The notes: a model not told the origin generated them from the sequence alone. DNA of 64,000 nucleotides from 40CM-4-69-5 sp036556905 (GCA_036556905.1 DATBIM010000018.1:21964-85963), one strand, 5' to 3'. Numbered from the stretch's first letter, positions 17,282-26,236 are shown. A program made the numbers and translations.

Positions 17282-18181
17282 TCACTCAACTGGCTGGACT
17301 CGGCGCCCCTTCACCACCAGCACCGAACAGGGCGCCTGGTGGAGGACACGCTCGGAGACGCTGCCCAGCACGAGCCGCTTGATGGGTCCGAGCCCGCGGG
17401 CCCCGACGACGACGAGGTCGACGCCGGGCTCGCTGGCGGCAGCGATGAGCTCCTCGCCGGGGTGGCCAATAACAACTGATTTCTCGATACTTCCGACACT
17501 GGCCTTCAGGTCGATCTCGAGGCTGCTCAACAGACCATCGAGCGTCGTCCGACGCGCACGATCCAGGTCGTCCAGTGCCGCCAGCAGGGGGACTCCGAGC
17601 ACTTCGCCGACGGCAATGGGCAGACGCGGCGGCTCCGCGACGGCCACGAGTCGGACGGCGAGTGTTGGCGGCAGTCCGAGGGAGGCGAAGAAGCGAGCGG
17701 CAGCCATAGAGTCGGCCGAGCCGTCCACGGCCACAACGGCCTTGCTCAGGCCTCGCGGCCGTCCCTTGACGACCAGAACCGGACACGGAACGTGATGCAC
17801 GACCGCCGTCGACACGCTGCCCAGCAGCCAGCCCTTGACGGCGCCCAGGCCGCGGGCCCCCAGGACGACCAGATCGGCGCCCCACGCTTCAGCGACCCGG
17901 GGGATCTCGTCGCGGGGCTCGCCCTCGATCACACGCGTGCTCGCGTCCCAACGCCGGGCCAGGCTCGTGCGCGCCTGCTCGACGACAGCCCCGGCCTCCG
18001 CGCGCAGATCGTCGTAGTAGGCCCGCACGGTGGGAATGTCGAGCGCCGAGGGCGGCAGGGTCACGACGGCGACGGCCAGGATGCGGCTCGCCGGTGGTAG
18101 GGGGAACGCGCTCAGCCACTCCGCGGCCGCGCGCGCCTGGTCTGATCCATCGGTCGCGTACAGCACGCGCATCGGGGTCAC
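17282..18181 (-). CDS. Universal stress protein with two UspA domains
   Basis: The 299-residue product contains two full UspA domains (about 4-145 and 150-295). Both keep the ATP-binding loop G-x2-G-x9-GS (GARGLGAVKGWLLGS and GARGLGPIKRLVLGS), so both probably bind ATP. Tandem Usps of this length resemble Rv2623-type proteins. The GTG at 18181 overlaps the stop of the upstream Usp gene (GTGA); ATG 18172 is the alternative start and loses only three residues. Confidence 0.93.
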   Translation of the reverse strand: MTPMRVLYATDGSDQARAAAEWLSAFPLPPASRILAVAVVTLPPSALDIPTVRAYYDDLRAEAGAVVEQARTSLARRWDASTRVIEGEPRDEIPRVAEAWGADLVVLGARGLGAVKGWLLGSVSTAVVHHVPCPVLVVKGRPRGLSKAVVAVDGSADSMAAARFFASLGLPPTLAVRLVAVAEPPRLPIAVGEVLGVPLLAALDDLDRARRTTLDGLLSSLEIDLKASVGSIEKSVVIGHPGEELIAAASEPGVDLVVVGARGLGPIKRLVLGSVSERVLHQAPCSVLVVKGRRVQPVE

Positions 18182-18663
18182 GGCGTCACCTCGGGGCCCC
18201 GCGATGGCGCAGCCTCCCCGCCCGGCGCCTGCACGGTCTCTCCCTTCGGGCGCACGACGAGGACGGGCACGGTCACCCCGCGCAACACGGCCTCGGCGAC
18301 GCTACCGAACATCTCCCGGTCACGACCCGTGCGGGCGTGCGTCGTCATGATGATCATGTCGACCTGGTAGTCGCAGGCGGCCTTCACAATGGCCGCCGCC
18401 GGGGAGCCACGCCAGAGAAAGGTGGCGACCTGCCCGCCGCCGGGACCCAGACGATCCCGAATCGACTGCAAGTACGCTTCGGCCTCGCGAATCCGGCTGA
18501 GCCCCGTCTCCATCGGCCCGGGATCCTGATCGAACCGCGCGTCGGTGACGCGGATGACGAGCAACTTCGCCTCCGACGTCCTGGCCAGCTCCGACGCGAC
18601 CGGCAAGGCCGCCTCGGCCGCCGCCGAGCCGTCGAGCGGCACCAGAATTCTCCTGAGGCTCAT
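18178..18663 (-). CDS. Universal stress protein (single UspA domain)
   Basis: This 161-residue UspA protein starts MSLRRILVPLDGS. The nucleotide loop reads THARTGRDREMFGS, with the first Gly of the ATP motif replaced by Ala. The ATG at 18663 is chosen because the domain starts there; the long upstream extension in this frame is non-coding. It is the first gene of a five-gene minus-strand operon (Usp, tandem Usp, P-type ATPase, glucan phosphorylase, MgtE-like), with a sigma54-type promoter 36-51 bases upstream. Confidence 0.9.
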   Translation of the reverse strand: MSLRRILVPLDGSAAAEAALPVASELARTSEAKLLVIRVTDARFDQDPGPMETGLSRIREAEAYLQSIRDRLGPGGGQVATFLWRGSPAAAIVKAACDYQVDMIIMTTHARTGRDREMFGSVAEAVLRGVTVPVLVVRPKGETVQAPGGEAAPSRGPEVTP

Positions 18664-18698
18664 CGGCCCGCGCTCGGCAACCATTACCGCGACTGCTC

Positions 18699-18714
18699 TG
18701 CAATCCATCCGCCA
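18699..18714 (-). promoter_or_regulatory. Sigma54 (-24/-12) promoter for the Usp/ATPase/glgP operon
   Basis: On the minus strand the sequence reads TGGCGGATGGATTGCA, with GG and GC separated by the required ten bases (consensus TGGCAC-N5-TTGC). The predicted start site is near 18688, giving a 25-base leader to ATG 18663. A dyad at 18813-18825 lies about 100 bases upstream. Confidence 0.6.
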
Positions 18715-18812
18715 GGGCAACCCTTGATGGCCAGCTTGCCGAGATCCCGAGGGGATGGGAGATTTGGGGCCGCCGGGACGATCGAGGACGTTCCCAGCGG
18801 CGCGACGCCCGC

Positions 18813-18825
18813 GCCCCACTGGGGC
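18813..18825. promoter_or_regulatory. GC dyad, candidate activator site
   Basis: GCCCCA-C-TGGGGC is a perfect six-base dyad in the divergent gap between the Usp operon (minus) and the Cys-rich gene (plus). The same kind of element recurs upstream of other sigma54-type promoters in this window, at a distance suitable for an NtrC-family activator. No sigma54 promoter is seen on the plus-strand side. Confidence 0.45.
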
Positions 18826-18863
18826 ACCCGCGGGACAAGGTTGGCAGACAGAGGAGGTGTTTG

Positions 18864-19076
18864 ATGACTCCATTCATCGTTGGCGAGGAAACGTCCCATC
18901 ACGTTGGCGATCCCCAGTGCGCGGCGTGCTGGGAATCATATCCCGAGCCCTGCCCCTGTGGGGGGCTGATCCACGCTGCCGGAGGGCCGGAAGAGGACAT
19001 CGACGGTAATGTGCTCCTGGTGACGCGATGCGATAAGTGCGGGCGCTCGGAGGACGAGCTTGCCGAATCCCGGTAG
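18864..19076 (+). CDS. Small Cys-rich (zinc-ribbon-like) protein
   Basis: This 70-residue acidic protein has five or six cysteines in pairs: CAAC near residue 20, PCPCGG near 31, and CDKCG near 57. The pattern suggests one or two bound Zn ions or a rubredoxin-like knuckle. GAGGAGG six bases before ATG 18864 fixes the start; a TTG just before it is not needed. The 3' end overlaps the formate-tetrahydrofolate ligase start by 17 bases, so the two are probably co-expressed. I do not recognise a named family. Confidence 0.75.
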   Translation: MTPFIVGEETSHHVGDPQCAACWESYPEPCPCGGLIHAAGGPEEDIDGNVLLVTRCDKCGRSEDELAESR

Positions 19077-20718
19077 CCCGACGCTCCGTCCGATCGCCGA
19101 TGTCGCTGGCGGCCTGGGCCTTACCGACGATGACCTGATCCCCTACGGCCGGGAGGTTGCGAAAGTCCACCTGCGGGCCCTCGAGGCCCGGCGCGGCGCC
19201 CCCAGCGGCAAGCTCGTCGTCGTCTCCTCCATCACTCCCACCCCACCCGGTGATGGCAAGACGACCGTCACCATCGGGCTTGGGCAAGCGCTGACCCGGA
19301 TCGGCCGCCGCGCCGTGATCGCCTTGCGCGAGCCGTCGATCGGTCCGTGTCTGGGCATCAAAGGCGGGGGGACGGGCGGTGGGCGGGCCCAGGTGGTGCC
19401 GGCCGACACGATCAACCTCCACTTCACCGGCGACATCCACGCGGTCGAGACGGCTCACAACCTCCTCGCCGCCTGCCTGGACAATCATCTCTACCACGAC
19501 AATGCGCTCGGGATCGACCCGCGCCAGGTCCTCTTCCGCCGGGCGATGGACATGAACGACCGAACCCTCCGCCAGATCGTAGTCGGGCTCGGCGGCCGCC
19601 TGCAGGGCTATCCCCGCGAAGAGGGGTTCATCATCACCGCCGCCTCGGAGATCATGGCCTTGCTGTGCCTGGCCGAGGACCTGATGGATCTCAAGGCCCG
19701 GCTGGGCCGGATCCTGCTCGGCTTCACCTTCGACGGGCGCCCGATCTTCGCCCGCGACCTCAAGATCCCCGGGGCCATGGCCGCCCTCCTGCGCGACGCC
19801 GTGCACCCGAATCTCGTGCAAACCCTGGAAGGCACCCCGGCCCTGGTCCACGGGGGCCCCTTCGCCAACATCGCCCACGGCTGCAATTCGGTCGTGGCCA
19901 CCAAGCTCGCCCTCAAGCTCGGGGAGATCTGCGTGACCGAGGCCGGCTTCGGCTTCGACCTCGGAGCCGAGAAGTTCTTCGACATCAAGTGCGGCTACGC
20001 GGGGCTCACGCCCGACGCGGTGGTGCTGGTGGCCACGGCCCGGGCCCTCAAGTTCCACGGCGGCGCGCCGCTGTCGGCGGTGGACCGCGAGGATCTCGAC
20101 GCCCTACGCCGCGGCACGGCGAACCTGGACCAGCACATCGAGGCCATCGCGCTCTTCGGCGTGCCCGTGGTCGTCGCCCTGAATCGCTACGCCTCGGATA
20201 CCGAGGCCGAGCTGGCGGCCATCGTCGCGCACTGTGCCGACCAGGGGGTCCCCGCGGTCGCGGCCGACGTCTTCGGCAGTGGCGGCGCGGGCGGCGAGGG
20301 GCTGGCCCGGGCCCTCGGCGACCTCCTGGAGCGTGAGGCCGCGCGCTTTCGACGCCTCTACGACTGGAGCGCGCCCATCCGGACCAAGATCGAGACGATC
20401 GCGACGCGGATGTACGGCGCGGCGCGGGTCGTCTACACCAAGCGCGCCGAAACCCAGATCGCCCAGGCCGAAACCCTGGGCTTCGCCGGGCTGCCCATCT
20501 GCATGGCCAAGACCCCGCGCTCCCTGTCCGACGATCCCACCCTCCTGGGCCGGCCTCGCGACTTCGCGCTGACGGTGAGCGAGTTGCGCATCTCGGCCGG
20601 AGCGGGATTCCTGGTGCCCATCACCGGCGAGATCCTCACGATGCCCGGCCTGCCGCGCTCGCCGAACGCCGAGCGGATCGACGTCGATGTCGACGGGAGA
20701 ATCACCGGCCTGGTCTGA
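19060..20718 (+). CDS. fhs: Formate--tetrahydrofolate ligase
   Basis: The enzyme makes 10-formyl-tetrahydrofolate from formate, ATP and THF, feeding one-carbon metabolism. The 552-residue length is normal. The N-terminus matches the family (LRPIADVAGGLGLTDDDLIPYG), followed by the P-loop TPPGDGKTT, the GIKGGGTGGGRAQV region and EKFFDIKCG. The start is a TTG at 19060, preceded by GGAGGA, inside the end of the Cys-rich gene; no ATG is available at the right place. It is followed after 31 bases by the membrane histidine kinase, which has its own promoter-like element. Confidence 0.95.
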   Translation: MPNPGSPTLRPIADVAGGLGLTDDDLIPYGREVAKVHLRALEARRGAPSGKLVVVSSITPTPPGDGKTTVTIGLGQALTRIGRRAVIALREPSIGPCLGIKGGGTGGGRAQVVPADTINLHFTGDIHAVETAHNLLAACLDNHLYHDNALGIDPRQVLFRRAMDMNDRTLRQIVVGLGGRLQGYPREEGFIITAASEIMALLCLAEDLMDLKARLGRILLGFTFDGRPIFARDLKIPGAMAALLRDAVHPNLVQTLEGTPALVHGGPFANIAHGCNSVVATKLALKLGEICVTEAGFGFDLGAEKFFDIKCGYAGLTPDAVVLVATARALKFHGGAPLSAVDREDLDALRRGTANLDQHIEAIALFGVPVVVALNRYASDTEAELAAIVAHCADQGVPAVAADVFGSGGAGGEGLARALGDLLEREAARFRRLYDWSAPIRTKIETIATRMYGAARVVYTKRAETQIAQAETLGFAGLPICMAKTPRSLSDDPTLLGRPRDFALTVSELRISAGAGFLVPITGEILTMPGLPRSPNAERIDVDVDGRITGLV

Positions 20719-20736
20719 GCCTTCCTGCCTGCCGCG

Positions 20737-20742
20737 TATAAT
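20737..20742 (+). promoter_or_regulatory. Consensus -10 element giving a likely leaderless kinase-regulator transcript
   Basis: A perfect TATAAT ends exactly seven bases before the kinase ATG at 20750, the spacing expected when transcription starts at the A of the ATG. No Shine-Dalgarno is present before the ATG, which agrees with a leaderless message. No clear -35 is seen. Confidence 0.6.
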
Positions 20743-20749
20743 CTTGGGC

Positions 20750-22393
20750 ATGCTGCGTCTGCAGCGGCTGATCGAACGGGCGGCCCGCCATCTGGGCGGA
20801 CCCCGCGTACTGGCCCTGCCCTTCATCCGGGTTCTGGCCGTGATGTCGGGGTATGCCTGGGTGGCCCTGGCCCCCGACCGCCATCGGGGCTGGACAGCGC
20901 TCGATGTGACGATGCTGGCGTTCCTGCTGTACAGCCTGGTGGTCATCGCCCTGCTCTGGGTCCGGACCGCGGTGATGCTCCGTCTCCACCTGCCCGTGCT
21001 CCTCGTCGATCTGGGCTTCGCCCTGCTGCTCATCCGTCTCACCGGCGGAGCCCACAGCACGCTGTTCCTGGCCCTGCTCCTGATTGCCGCGCTGCAGTCG
21101 TACTACTACGGGATGAGGCAAGGTGTCCTCGTCGCCGCCGGGGCCGCCGCGGCCTACCTCGTCGTCACCTGGCCGACGATCGGGGAGGTCGAATGGGCCA
21201 ACATGGTGGTCCGGCTCGCGGTCCTGATGGGCACCGCGATCGGTGTCGGCGTGCTCGCCCACGCGGAAGAGAACGAGCGGCGCCAGGTCCTCCGGCTGTC
21301 GACCGACGCCCACGAGCGCGAACGATTCATCCGCAGCGTCGTGGAAAGCCTCGGCGAGGGGCTGATCGTGCTCGATCGCGAGGGACGGGTGACCATGTGG
21401 AACCAGGCGCTCGAAACTCGCTATGGCGTTGCGGCCGCCGAGACGCTGGGTCGACCCCTGTTCGAGCTCAATCCGGCCATCAAGGGCGAGGAGCTGGTCG
21501 GGCCGCTCGAACAACTGCTCCGGGGCGAGATCGAGGAGTTCGCCCTCGAGGGGATGGCACACCAGACGTTGCGCCGGGGCCTGGTGCGGCAAAACATCAG
21601 AGCGCGCCTGCTACGCCACAACGGGCAGCCGGCGGGCGCAGTGCTGTTGATCGAGGACATCACCGGGCGGCTCGAGCTCGAGCGGGCGGCGCGCCAGGCC
21701 GACAAGCTGGCGGCCCTGGGTACACTGGCCGCGGGCCTCGCCCACGAGCTGAACAACCCCATCGGCATCATCTCGTCGCGGATCGAGCTGATGCTGCTCG
21801 AAGCCGATGGACAAGTCCTCCCGGCAGCCACGCGTGAGGACCTGGTCGTGCTGCGCCGGCACGCGCAGCGGGTCGCCCGAATCGTTCAGGGACTCCTGTC
21901 ATTTGCCCGTCAGTCCGGCCAGTCTCGGGGCCCCGTCGATCTGAACCAAATCGTCGACGACACGCTATTGCTGGTGGAGAAGCAAGCCGTCAAGGAGGGC
22001 GTCACGCTGGCCCGTCGCCTGACGCCAGGCCTTCCTCCCATCCAGGGCGATCCCACTGCACTCGAGCAGGTTCTAATGAACCTGATTCTAAATGCCCGTG
22101 ATGCTGTCGATCGGCGCGGGGAGATCCTCATCGAAACCGAGCTGATCACCGGGCATCCCGACCAGGTCCGCTTGATGATTCGTGACACCGGCCCCGGTAT
22201 CCCTGCCGAGGTCCTGCCCCGGATCTTCGACCCCTTCTTCACGACCAAGCCCAGCGGGACCGGCCTGGGGTTGTCGATCTCCTACGGCATCGTGCGCGAG
22301 CACGGAGGGACCGTGGACGTCCACTCCGAGCCGGGCCGGGGCACGACCTTCGTCCTGTCTTTTCCGGCGAGCCCGGCCGAGGTGGAGGCGTGA
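20750..22393 (+). CDS. Membrane-bound PAS sensor histidine kinase (NtrB/PilS-like)
   Basis: The 547-residue kinase has about six membrane helices (residues 20-175), a linker coiled coil, a PAS domain (about 200-310, starting ESLGEGLIVLDREGRV), HisKA with the phospho-His in GLAHELNNPIGIISSR, and HATPase_c (MNLILNARDAV, DTGPGIP, GTGLGLS). The arrangement resembles PilS-type sensors. It overlaps the NtrC-family regulator by four bases (GTGA at 22390-22393), the usual sign of a cognate pair. With its own TATAAT it can be made in vegetative cells, as expected of a master sensor. Confidence 0.93.
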   Translation: MLRLQRLIERAARHLGGPRVLALPFIRVLAVMSGYAWVALAPDRHRGWTALDVTMLAFLLYSLVVIALLWVRTAVMLRLHLPVLLVDLGFALLLIRLTGGAHSTLFLALLLIAALQSYYYGMRQGVLVAAGAAAAYLVVTWPTIGEVEWANMVVRLAVLMGTAIGVGVLAHAEENERRQVLRLSTDAHERERFIRSVVESLGEGLIVLDREGRVTMWNQALETRYGVAAAETLGRPLFELNPAIKGEELVGPLEQLLRGEIEEFALEGMAHQTLRRGLVRQNIRARLLRHNGQPAGAVLLIEDITGRLELERAARQADKLAALGTLAAGLAHELNNPIGIISSRIELMLLEADGQVLPAATREDLVVLRRHAQRVARIVQGLLSFARQSGQSRGPVDLNQIVDDTLLLVEKQAVKEGVTLARRLTPGLPPIQGDPTALEQVLMNLILNARDAVDRRGEILIETELITGHPDQVRLMIRDTGPGIPAEVLPRIFDPFFTTKPSGTGLGLSISYGIVREHGGTVDVHSEPGRGTTFVLSFPASPAEVEA

Positions 22394-23790
22394 AGGCGGC
22401 CCGAGTCCTCATCGTCGATGACGAACCGGACATGCTGTCCAACTGCCGGCGAATCCTCGAGCGCGCCGGCCACCAGTGCCTGGGCGCCGAGGATGGCGCC
22501 CGCGGGCTCGAAATCCTCGAGGCCCAGCATCCCGATCTCCTGATCACCGACCTCAAGATGCCCGGGATCGACGGGATGGAATTGATGCGCCGGGCCCGGG
22601 CCTTCGACTCCGAGCTTCCGGTCATCGTCGTCACCGGCTTCGCCACCATCGAATCGGCGGTGGCGGCCGTGAAGGAAGGCGCCTTCGACTTCCTGCCCAA
22701 GACCTTTTCCGTGGATCAGCTTCAGGTCGCGGTGGAGCGGGCCCTGCGCCACCGCCGGCTGGCCATCGAGAACCGTAACCTGCGTGGCCAGCTCCAGGAG
22801 ACGCTGGGCCTGGAGAGCATCATCGGGCGGAGCCCGGCCATGGCTCGCATCTTCGAGCTGGTGAAGAAGGCGGCCCGCTCGGAGGCCAACATCCTGATCC
22901 TGGGCGAATCCGGCACGGGCAAAGAACTGATCGCCCGGGCCATCCACGCCAACAGCCCACGGGCCGCCCAGGCCTTCGTCCCCGTCGATTGCGCCTCGCT
23001 GCCGGAAAATCTCCTGGAGTCCGAGCTCTTCGGTCACGAGAAGGGCGCGTTCACCGGGGCGATCCGCAGCAAGCCCGGGCTCATCGAAACGGCACACCGG
23101 GGCACACTGTTCCTCGACGAAATCGGCGATCTCCCCGCCGCGTTGCAGTCGAAGCTCCTGCGCGTCACCCAGGAGCGCCAGATCCGGCGCGTGGGAGGCA
23201 CCGCCCAGATCGATGTGGATGTGCGCGTCGTCTCCGCCACCAACCGCAACCTCCGGGAGGCGGTGGCCCGGGGGCAGTTTCGGGAAGAGCTCTACTACCG
23301 CATCAACGTGATCGCCATCGAGCTGCCGCCGCTCCGCGACCGCGCCGGTGACATCCCTCTGCTGGCCCACGCCTTCCTCAACCGCTACGGACAGAGCCGA
23401 GTGGTCCGCATCGCCGACGATGCCATGACCGCCCTGGAGGCCTACCCCTGGCCCGGCAACGTTCGCGAGTTGCAGAATGTGATCGAGCGCGCCTGTGCCC
23501 TGGCCGACGACGACACGGTTCGACGTCGAGACCTGGCCGACTACGTGCTCGAGGGTGGGGTGTTGCGGGCTGGCTCACTTGCCGCTTCGGCCGCACCGGC
23601 GGCCACCCCCGGCGCGGGGGCGGGCCGCACCCTGCAGGAGGCGCGCGAGCAGTGGATGCAGTCCCTGGAGAGCGCCTATCTGCGTGACCTGCTCGACCGC
23701 CACGGCGGTAACGTGTCGGCTGCGGCCAAGGCCGCCGGCATCGACCGTAAGACCTTTCACCGCCTGGCCAGCAAGCACGGCATTCGCTAG
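22390..23790 (+). CDS. NtrC-family sigma54-dependent response regulator
   Basis: The 466-residue protein has a receiver domain with the phospho-acceptor D54 (LLITDLKMPG), an AAA+ domain with Walker A GESGTGKE and the sigma54-contacting loop GAFTGA (in HEKGAFTGAIRSKPG), and a C-terminal Fis-type HTH (GGNVSAAAKAAGIDRKTFHRL). It therefore activates sigma54 promoters from upstream dyads. It starts with GTG 22390 inside the kinase stop. The next gene downstream and seven other operon heads in this window carry sigma54-type promoters, so this protein is the natural candidate for their activator. The sigma54 gene itself is not in the window. Confidence 0.95.
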   Translation: MKAARVLIVDDEPDMLSNCRRILERAGHQCLGAEDGARGLEILEAQHPDLLITDLKMPGIDGMELMRRARAFDSELPVIVVTGFATIESAVAAVKEGAFDFLPKTFSVDQLQVAVERALRHRRLAIENRNLRGQLQETLGLESIIGRSPAMARIFELVKKAARSEANILILGESGTGKELIARAIHANSPRAAQAFVPVDCASLPENLLESELFGHEKGAFTGAIRSKPGLIETAHRGTLFLDEIGDLPAALQSKLLRVTQERQIRRVGGTAQIDVDVRVVSATNRNLREAVARGQFREELYYRINVIAIELPPLRDRAGDIPLLAHAFLNRYGQSRVVRIADDAMTALEAYPWPGNVRELQNVIERACALADDDTVRRRDLADYVLEGGVLRAGSLAASAAPAATPGAGAGRTLQEAREQWMQSLESAYLRDLLDRHGGNVSAAAKAAGIDRKTFHRLASKHGIR

Positions 23791-23837
23791 GCATTCGCAG
23801 GGCCTCGACGGCCAGCGCCCGCCGCCGGGGCGCTCCC

Positions 23838-23850
23838 GCCCCACCGGGAC
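23838..23850. promoter_or_regulatory. Imperfect GC dyad, candidate activator site
   Basis: GCCCCACCGGGAC differs at two positions from the GCCCCACTGGGGC dyad at 18813. It lies 65 bases upstream of the sigma54-type promoter at 23916. An overlapping GGGGCG-CTCC-CGCCCC hairpin could instead end the regulator transcript, although no T-run follows. Confidence 0.35.
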
Positions 23851-23915
23851 GCAGCCACCCCAGCCGGGATCCGGTGAGAGACCGACAACGCGTTGATTTC
23901 ACGGGCCTCTCGATC

Positions 23916-23931
23916 TGGCAGCACAGTTGCT
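23916..23931 (+). promoter_or_regulatory. Sigma54 (-24/-12) promoter for the nine-gene Usp operon
   Basis: TGGCAGCACAGTTGCT has GG and GC ten bases apart and a full TTGC -12 box. The predicted start near 23942 leaves a 43-base leader containing GGGGAGG before ATG 23985. It lies directly behind the sigma54 activator gene. Confidence 0.75.
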
Positions 23932-23984
23932 CACCTGGTCCGAAGCGAAGGACAGATCAACGACACTTCCTACGGGGAGGCGTT

Positions 23985-24479
23985 ATGAAGCTCGCCAAAG
24001 TCCTGGTGCCGCTTGATGGCTCGGCGGTCGCGGAGTCGGCCCTGCCCACCGCCATCGATCTCTTGGCGGACGATCCGACGGCGACGTTGCTGCTGCTTCG
24101 TGCCGCGGAGGCTCCCACTCTGCTGGGCAGCGACCCGATCGAATCGCAGGTCCGGGTCGTGCGGGAAGCCGAGGACTATCTGGCGGCTGTGGCGGCCCGC
24201 CTGACGGGTTTCGGCGTCAAGGGGGTGAAAACCTCGGTGTGGTACGGGCCGCCGGCTCCGGCCATCGTGGAGGCCGCGCGCGTGGGCAAGGTCGATATGA
24301 TCGTGATGAGCACGCACGGCCGGAGCGGCCTGGGCCGCCTGGTCCTGGGCTCGGTGGCCGAGTCCGTGCTCCGCTCCACCCACAAGCCGATCCTCCTGGT
24401 GCGCGACGCCGCCGCCCCCATCGACAAGCCAGGACCGGCCGGCGCGCCAGCGACGTCGCGGGAGGCCCGCCATGTATAA
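23985..24479 (+). CDS. Universal stress protein (single UspA domain)
   Basis: This 164-residue protein is a standard UspA fold with start MKLAKVLVPLDGS and the intact ATP loop THGRSGLGRLVLGS. The ATG is fixed by GGGGAGG upstream. A 20-residue Pro/Ala-rich tail follows the domain. It heads an operon running through 30728 and overlaps the next Usp gene by eight bases. Confidence 0.93.
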   Translation: MKLAKVLVPLDGSAVAESALPTAIDLLADDPTATLLLLRAAEAPTLLGSDPIESQVRVVREAEDYLAAVAARLTGFGVKGVKTSVWYGPPAPAIVEAARVGKVDMIVMSTHGRSGLGRLVLGSVAESVLRSTHKPILLVRDAAAPIDKPGPAGAPATSREARHV

Positions 24480-24948
24480 GCGGGCCCTCGTCACTCTCGA
24501 CGGCTCGGACCTGGCCGAAGCGATCCTGCCCTTCATCACCGAGATCGCCGGCCCGCTCGACATGGAAGTAGTGCTCCTGCGGGTCGTCCACCCCGTTCCC
24601 CCCCAGGTCGTCGAGGGCAGTCGCCACGTCGTGCTCGAGGATGTCGAAGGGCGGCTGGCCGAGGCCCGGGAGTACTTGCGGCCCCTGGCCGCCCGGCTCG
24701 GAGCTCGGGGCGTCCGCGTGCGGAGCGAAGTGCGTCACGGCGATACGGTCACCCAGATCATCGACTGCGCGAAGGCCGTGGGAGCCGATCTCATCGCCAT
24801 GACCACCCACGGGCGCGGCGGTCTGGGGCGCCTGCTCTTCGGCTCCGTGGCCGAGGCGGTGCTCCGCCACGCCGAGATTCCCGTCTTCCTCATGCGGCTC
24901 ACCAAGAGCCAGATGCGGACCCGGGGAGCCCCGGAGCCGGCCCGGTGA
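24472..24948 (+). CDS. Universal stress protein (single UspA domain)
   Basis: This 158-residue UspA protein (MYKRALVTLDGSDLAE) has the ATP loop THGRGGLGRLLFGS. It is a paralogue of the preceding gene, and the two are likely to form a heterodimer because Usps dimerise and these are co-translated; that is inference. Its stop overlaps the BirA start (GTGA at 24945-24948). Confidence 0.93.
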   Translation: MYKRALVTLDGSDLAEAILPFITEIAGPLDMEVVLLRVVHPVPPQVVEGSRHVVLEDVEGRLAEAREYLRPLAARLGARGVRVRSEVRHGDTVTQIIDCAKAVGADLIAMTTHGRGGLGRLLFGSVAEAVLRHAEIPVFLMRLTKSQMRTRGAPEPAR

Positions 24949-25751
24949 TCGCGACCAGCGCGCTCAGCATCCCCGAGATCCGCCGGCACCTCACGGCCTC
25001 GGTGATCGGGCGCCACATCTACCTCTTCGCCGACGTGGACTCGACGAACGCCCGGCTCAAGGCTCTGGCCCGGGCTGGCGCCCGCGCGGGAACGGTGCTG
25101 ATCGCCGACGGGCAGACCGCCGGTCGGGGCCGACACGGTCAAACCTGGTTTTCCCCGAGCGGCGTGAACCTGTACGCCTCGGTCCTCTTCCGGCCGGATC
25201 TCCACCCCCGGGAGCTCGGGGTCTTCTCCCTGCTCGCCGCCCTGGCCCTGGCCGACGCCATCACGGAGTTCGGCGCCACCGCCACCATCAAGTGGCCCAA
25301 CGACGTGCTCATCGACGGCAGGAAGGTCGGCGCGTCCCTGCTGGAGTCGGGCGGGCGCCGCGATGCCGTCGACTACGTGATTCTCGGCGTCGGCGTGAAC
25401 CTCAACATCGATCGGTCCGCGCTGCGTAGCGCCCTGGGGCCGAGTGGCGCCTTTGCCACATCGCTGGCCGAGACGACTGGGCAGGACATCGACCGCAACG
25501 CTTTCGCCGCCGCCTATCTCAATCACCTCGATCGCTGGGCCTCGGTCGGGGAGACGCAGGGGGCCGAAGGGATCATCACCGTGTGGCGGCGTCGTGAGAT
25601 TCTGGGCGGTCGCCGCGTCGAGGTTCGGGGCGAGCACGCCACCTATACCGGGCGGGTTCTCGGCATCGACGATCATGGCAGCCTCTGGATTCAGGACACG
25701 CTGGGCCGTCGCCACGCGCTCACCGGGGAAGAGGTTCGCATCCTTGACTGA
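24945..25751 (+). CDS. birA: Biotin--[acetyl-CoA-carboxylase] ligase (monofunctional BirA)
   Basis: The enzyme activates biotin with ATP and attaches it to biotin carboxyl carrier proteins. The 268-residue product has the catalytic domain (DVDSTNARLKAL, QTAGRGRHGQTWFS, TIKWPNDVLIDGRKVGA) and the small C-terminal domain, but no N-terminal HTH, so it does not repress biotin genes. It starts with a GTG overlapping the previous stop. Its place inside a stress operon between Usp genes is unusual. Confidence 0.93.
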   Translation: MIATSALSIPEIRRHLTASVIGRHIYLFADVDSTNARLKALARAGARAGTVLIADGQTAGRGRHGQTWFSPSGVNLYASVLFRPDLHPRELGVFSLLAALALADAITEFGATATIKWPNDVLIDGRKVGASLLESGGRRDAVDYVILGVGVNLNIDRSALRSALGPSGAFATSLAETTGQDIDRNAFAAAYLNHLDRWASVGETQGAEGIITVWRRREILGGRRVEVRGEHATYTGRVLGIDDHGSLWIQDTLGRRHALTGEEVRILD

Positions 25752-25778
25752 CTCGCTGTCCCGACGGGGGAACTTCAC

Positions 25779-26225
25779 ATGAAGCGGATTCGCCACATCC
25801 TGCACGCCTCAGATTTCTCGCCCGCCTCACGACCGGCCCTCGACCGGGCCCTGGGGCTGGCCCGGAGCGCCCGGGCCGCCCTGACGATCATGCACGTGAT
25901 CGCCCCGATCGTGCCCCTGGTGGGTGACGGGTACGTCTCGCCGCAGGTCATCGACGACCTGGATCGCCGCGCGCGGGCTCACGCCGCCAAGGAGATGGGC
26001 AAGCTGGTGGCCCGGGCCAAACAAGCGCGGGTGCGCGCCCGGACCCTCATCGTCGAGGGCCCGGCGGCCGACCGGATCGTGCGGGCGGCCCGGGCCAAAC
26101 GGGCCGACATGATCGTGATGGGCACGCACGGCCGGGGCGCCGTGGCCAAGTTCTTCCTGGGCAGCGTGGCCGGACGCGTGGTCGCCACCGCCGCCTGTCC
26201 AGTCCTCACCGTCCGCGGGCGCTAA
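25779..26225 (+). CDS. Universal stress protein (single UspA domain)
   Basis: This 148-residue UspA protein begins MKRIRHILHASDFS and has the loop THGRGAVAKFFLGS, in which the second Gly of the ATP motif is Ala. It is closest in style to the Usp at 35433 (shared FVH/IMHV-PIVP and KFxLGSVA segments), suggesting a duplication between operons. It lies 27 bases after birA. Confidence 0.92.
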   Translation: MKRIRHILHASDFSPASRPALDRALGLARSARAALTIMHVIAPIVPLVGDGYVSPQVIDDLDRRARAHAAKEMGKLVARAKQARVRARTLIVEGPAADRIVRAARAKRADMIVMGTHGRGAVAKFFLGSVAGRVVATAACPVLTVRGR

Positions 26226-26236
26226 GGAGGTTGACC

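Noticed and set aside
18826..18864. Sigma54 promoter for the small Cys-rich gene
   Set aside because: A TGGCAGA sequence is present, but no GC-containing -12 box follows at the right distance.
23821..23850. Terminator hairpin after the NtrC-type gene
   Set aside because: GGGGCG/CGCCCC can pair, but no T-run follows; not listed separately because it may equally be part of a regulatory dyad.
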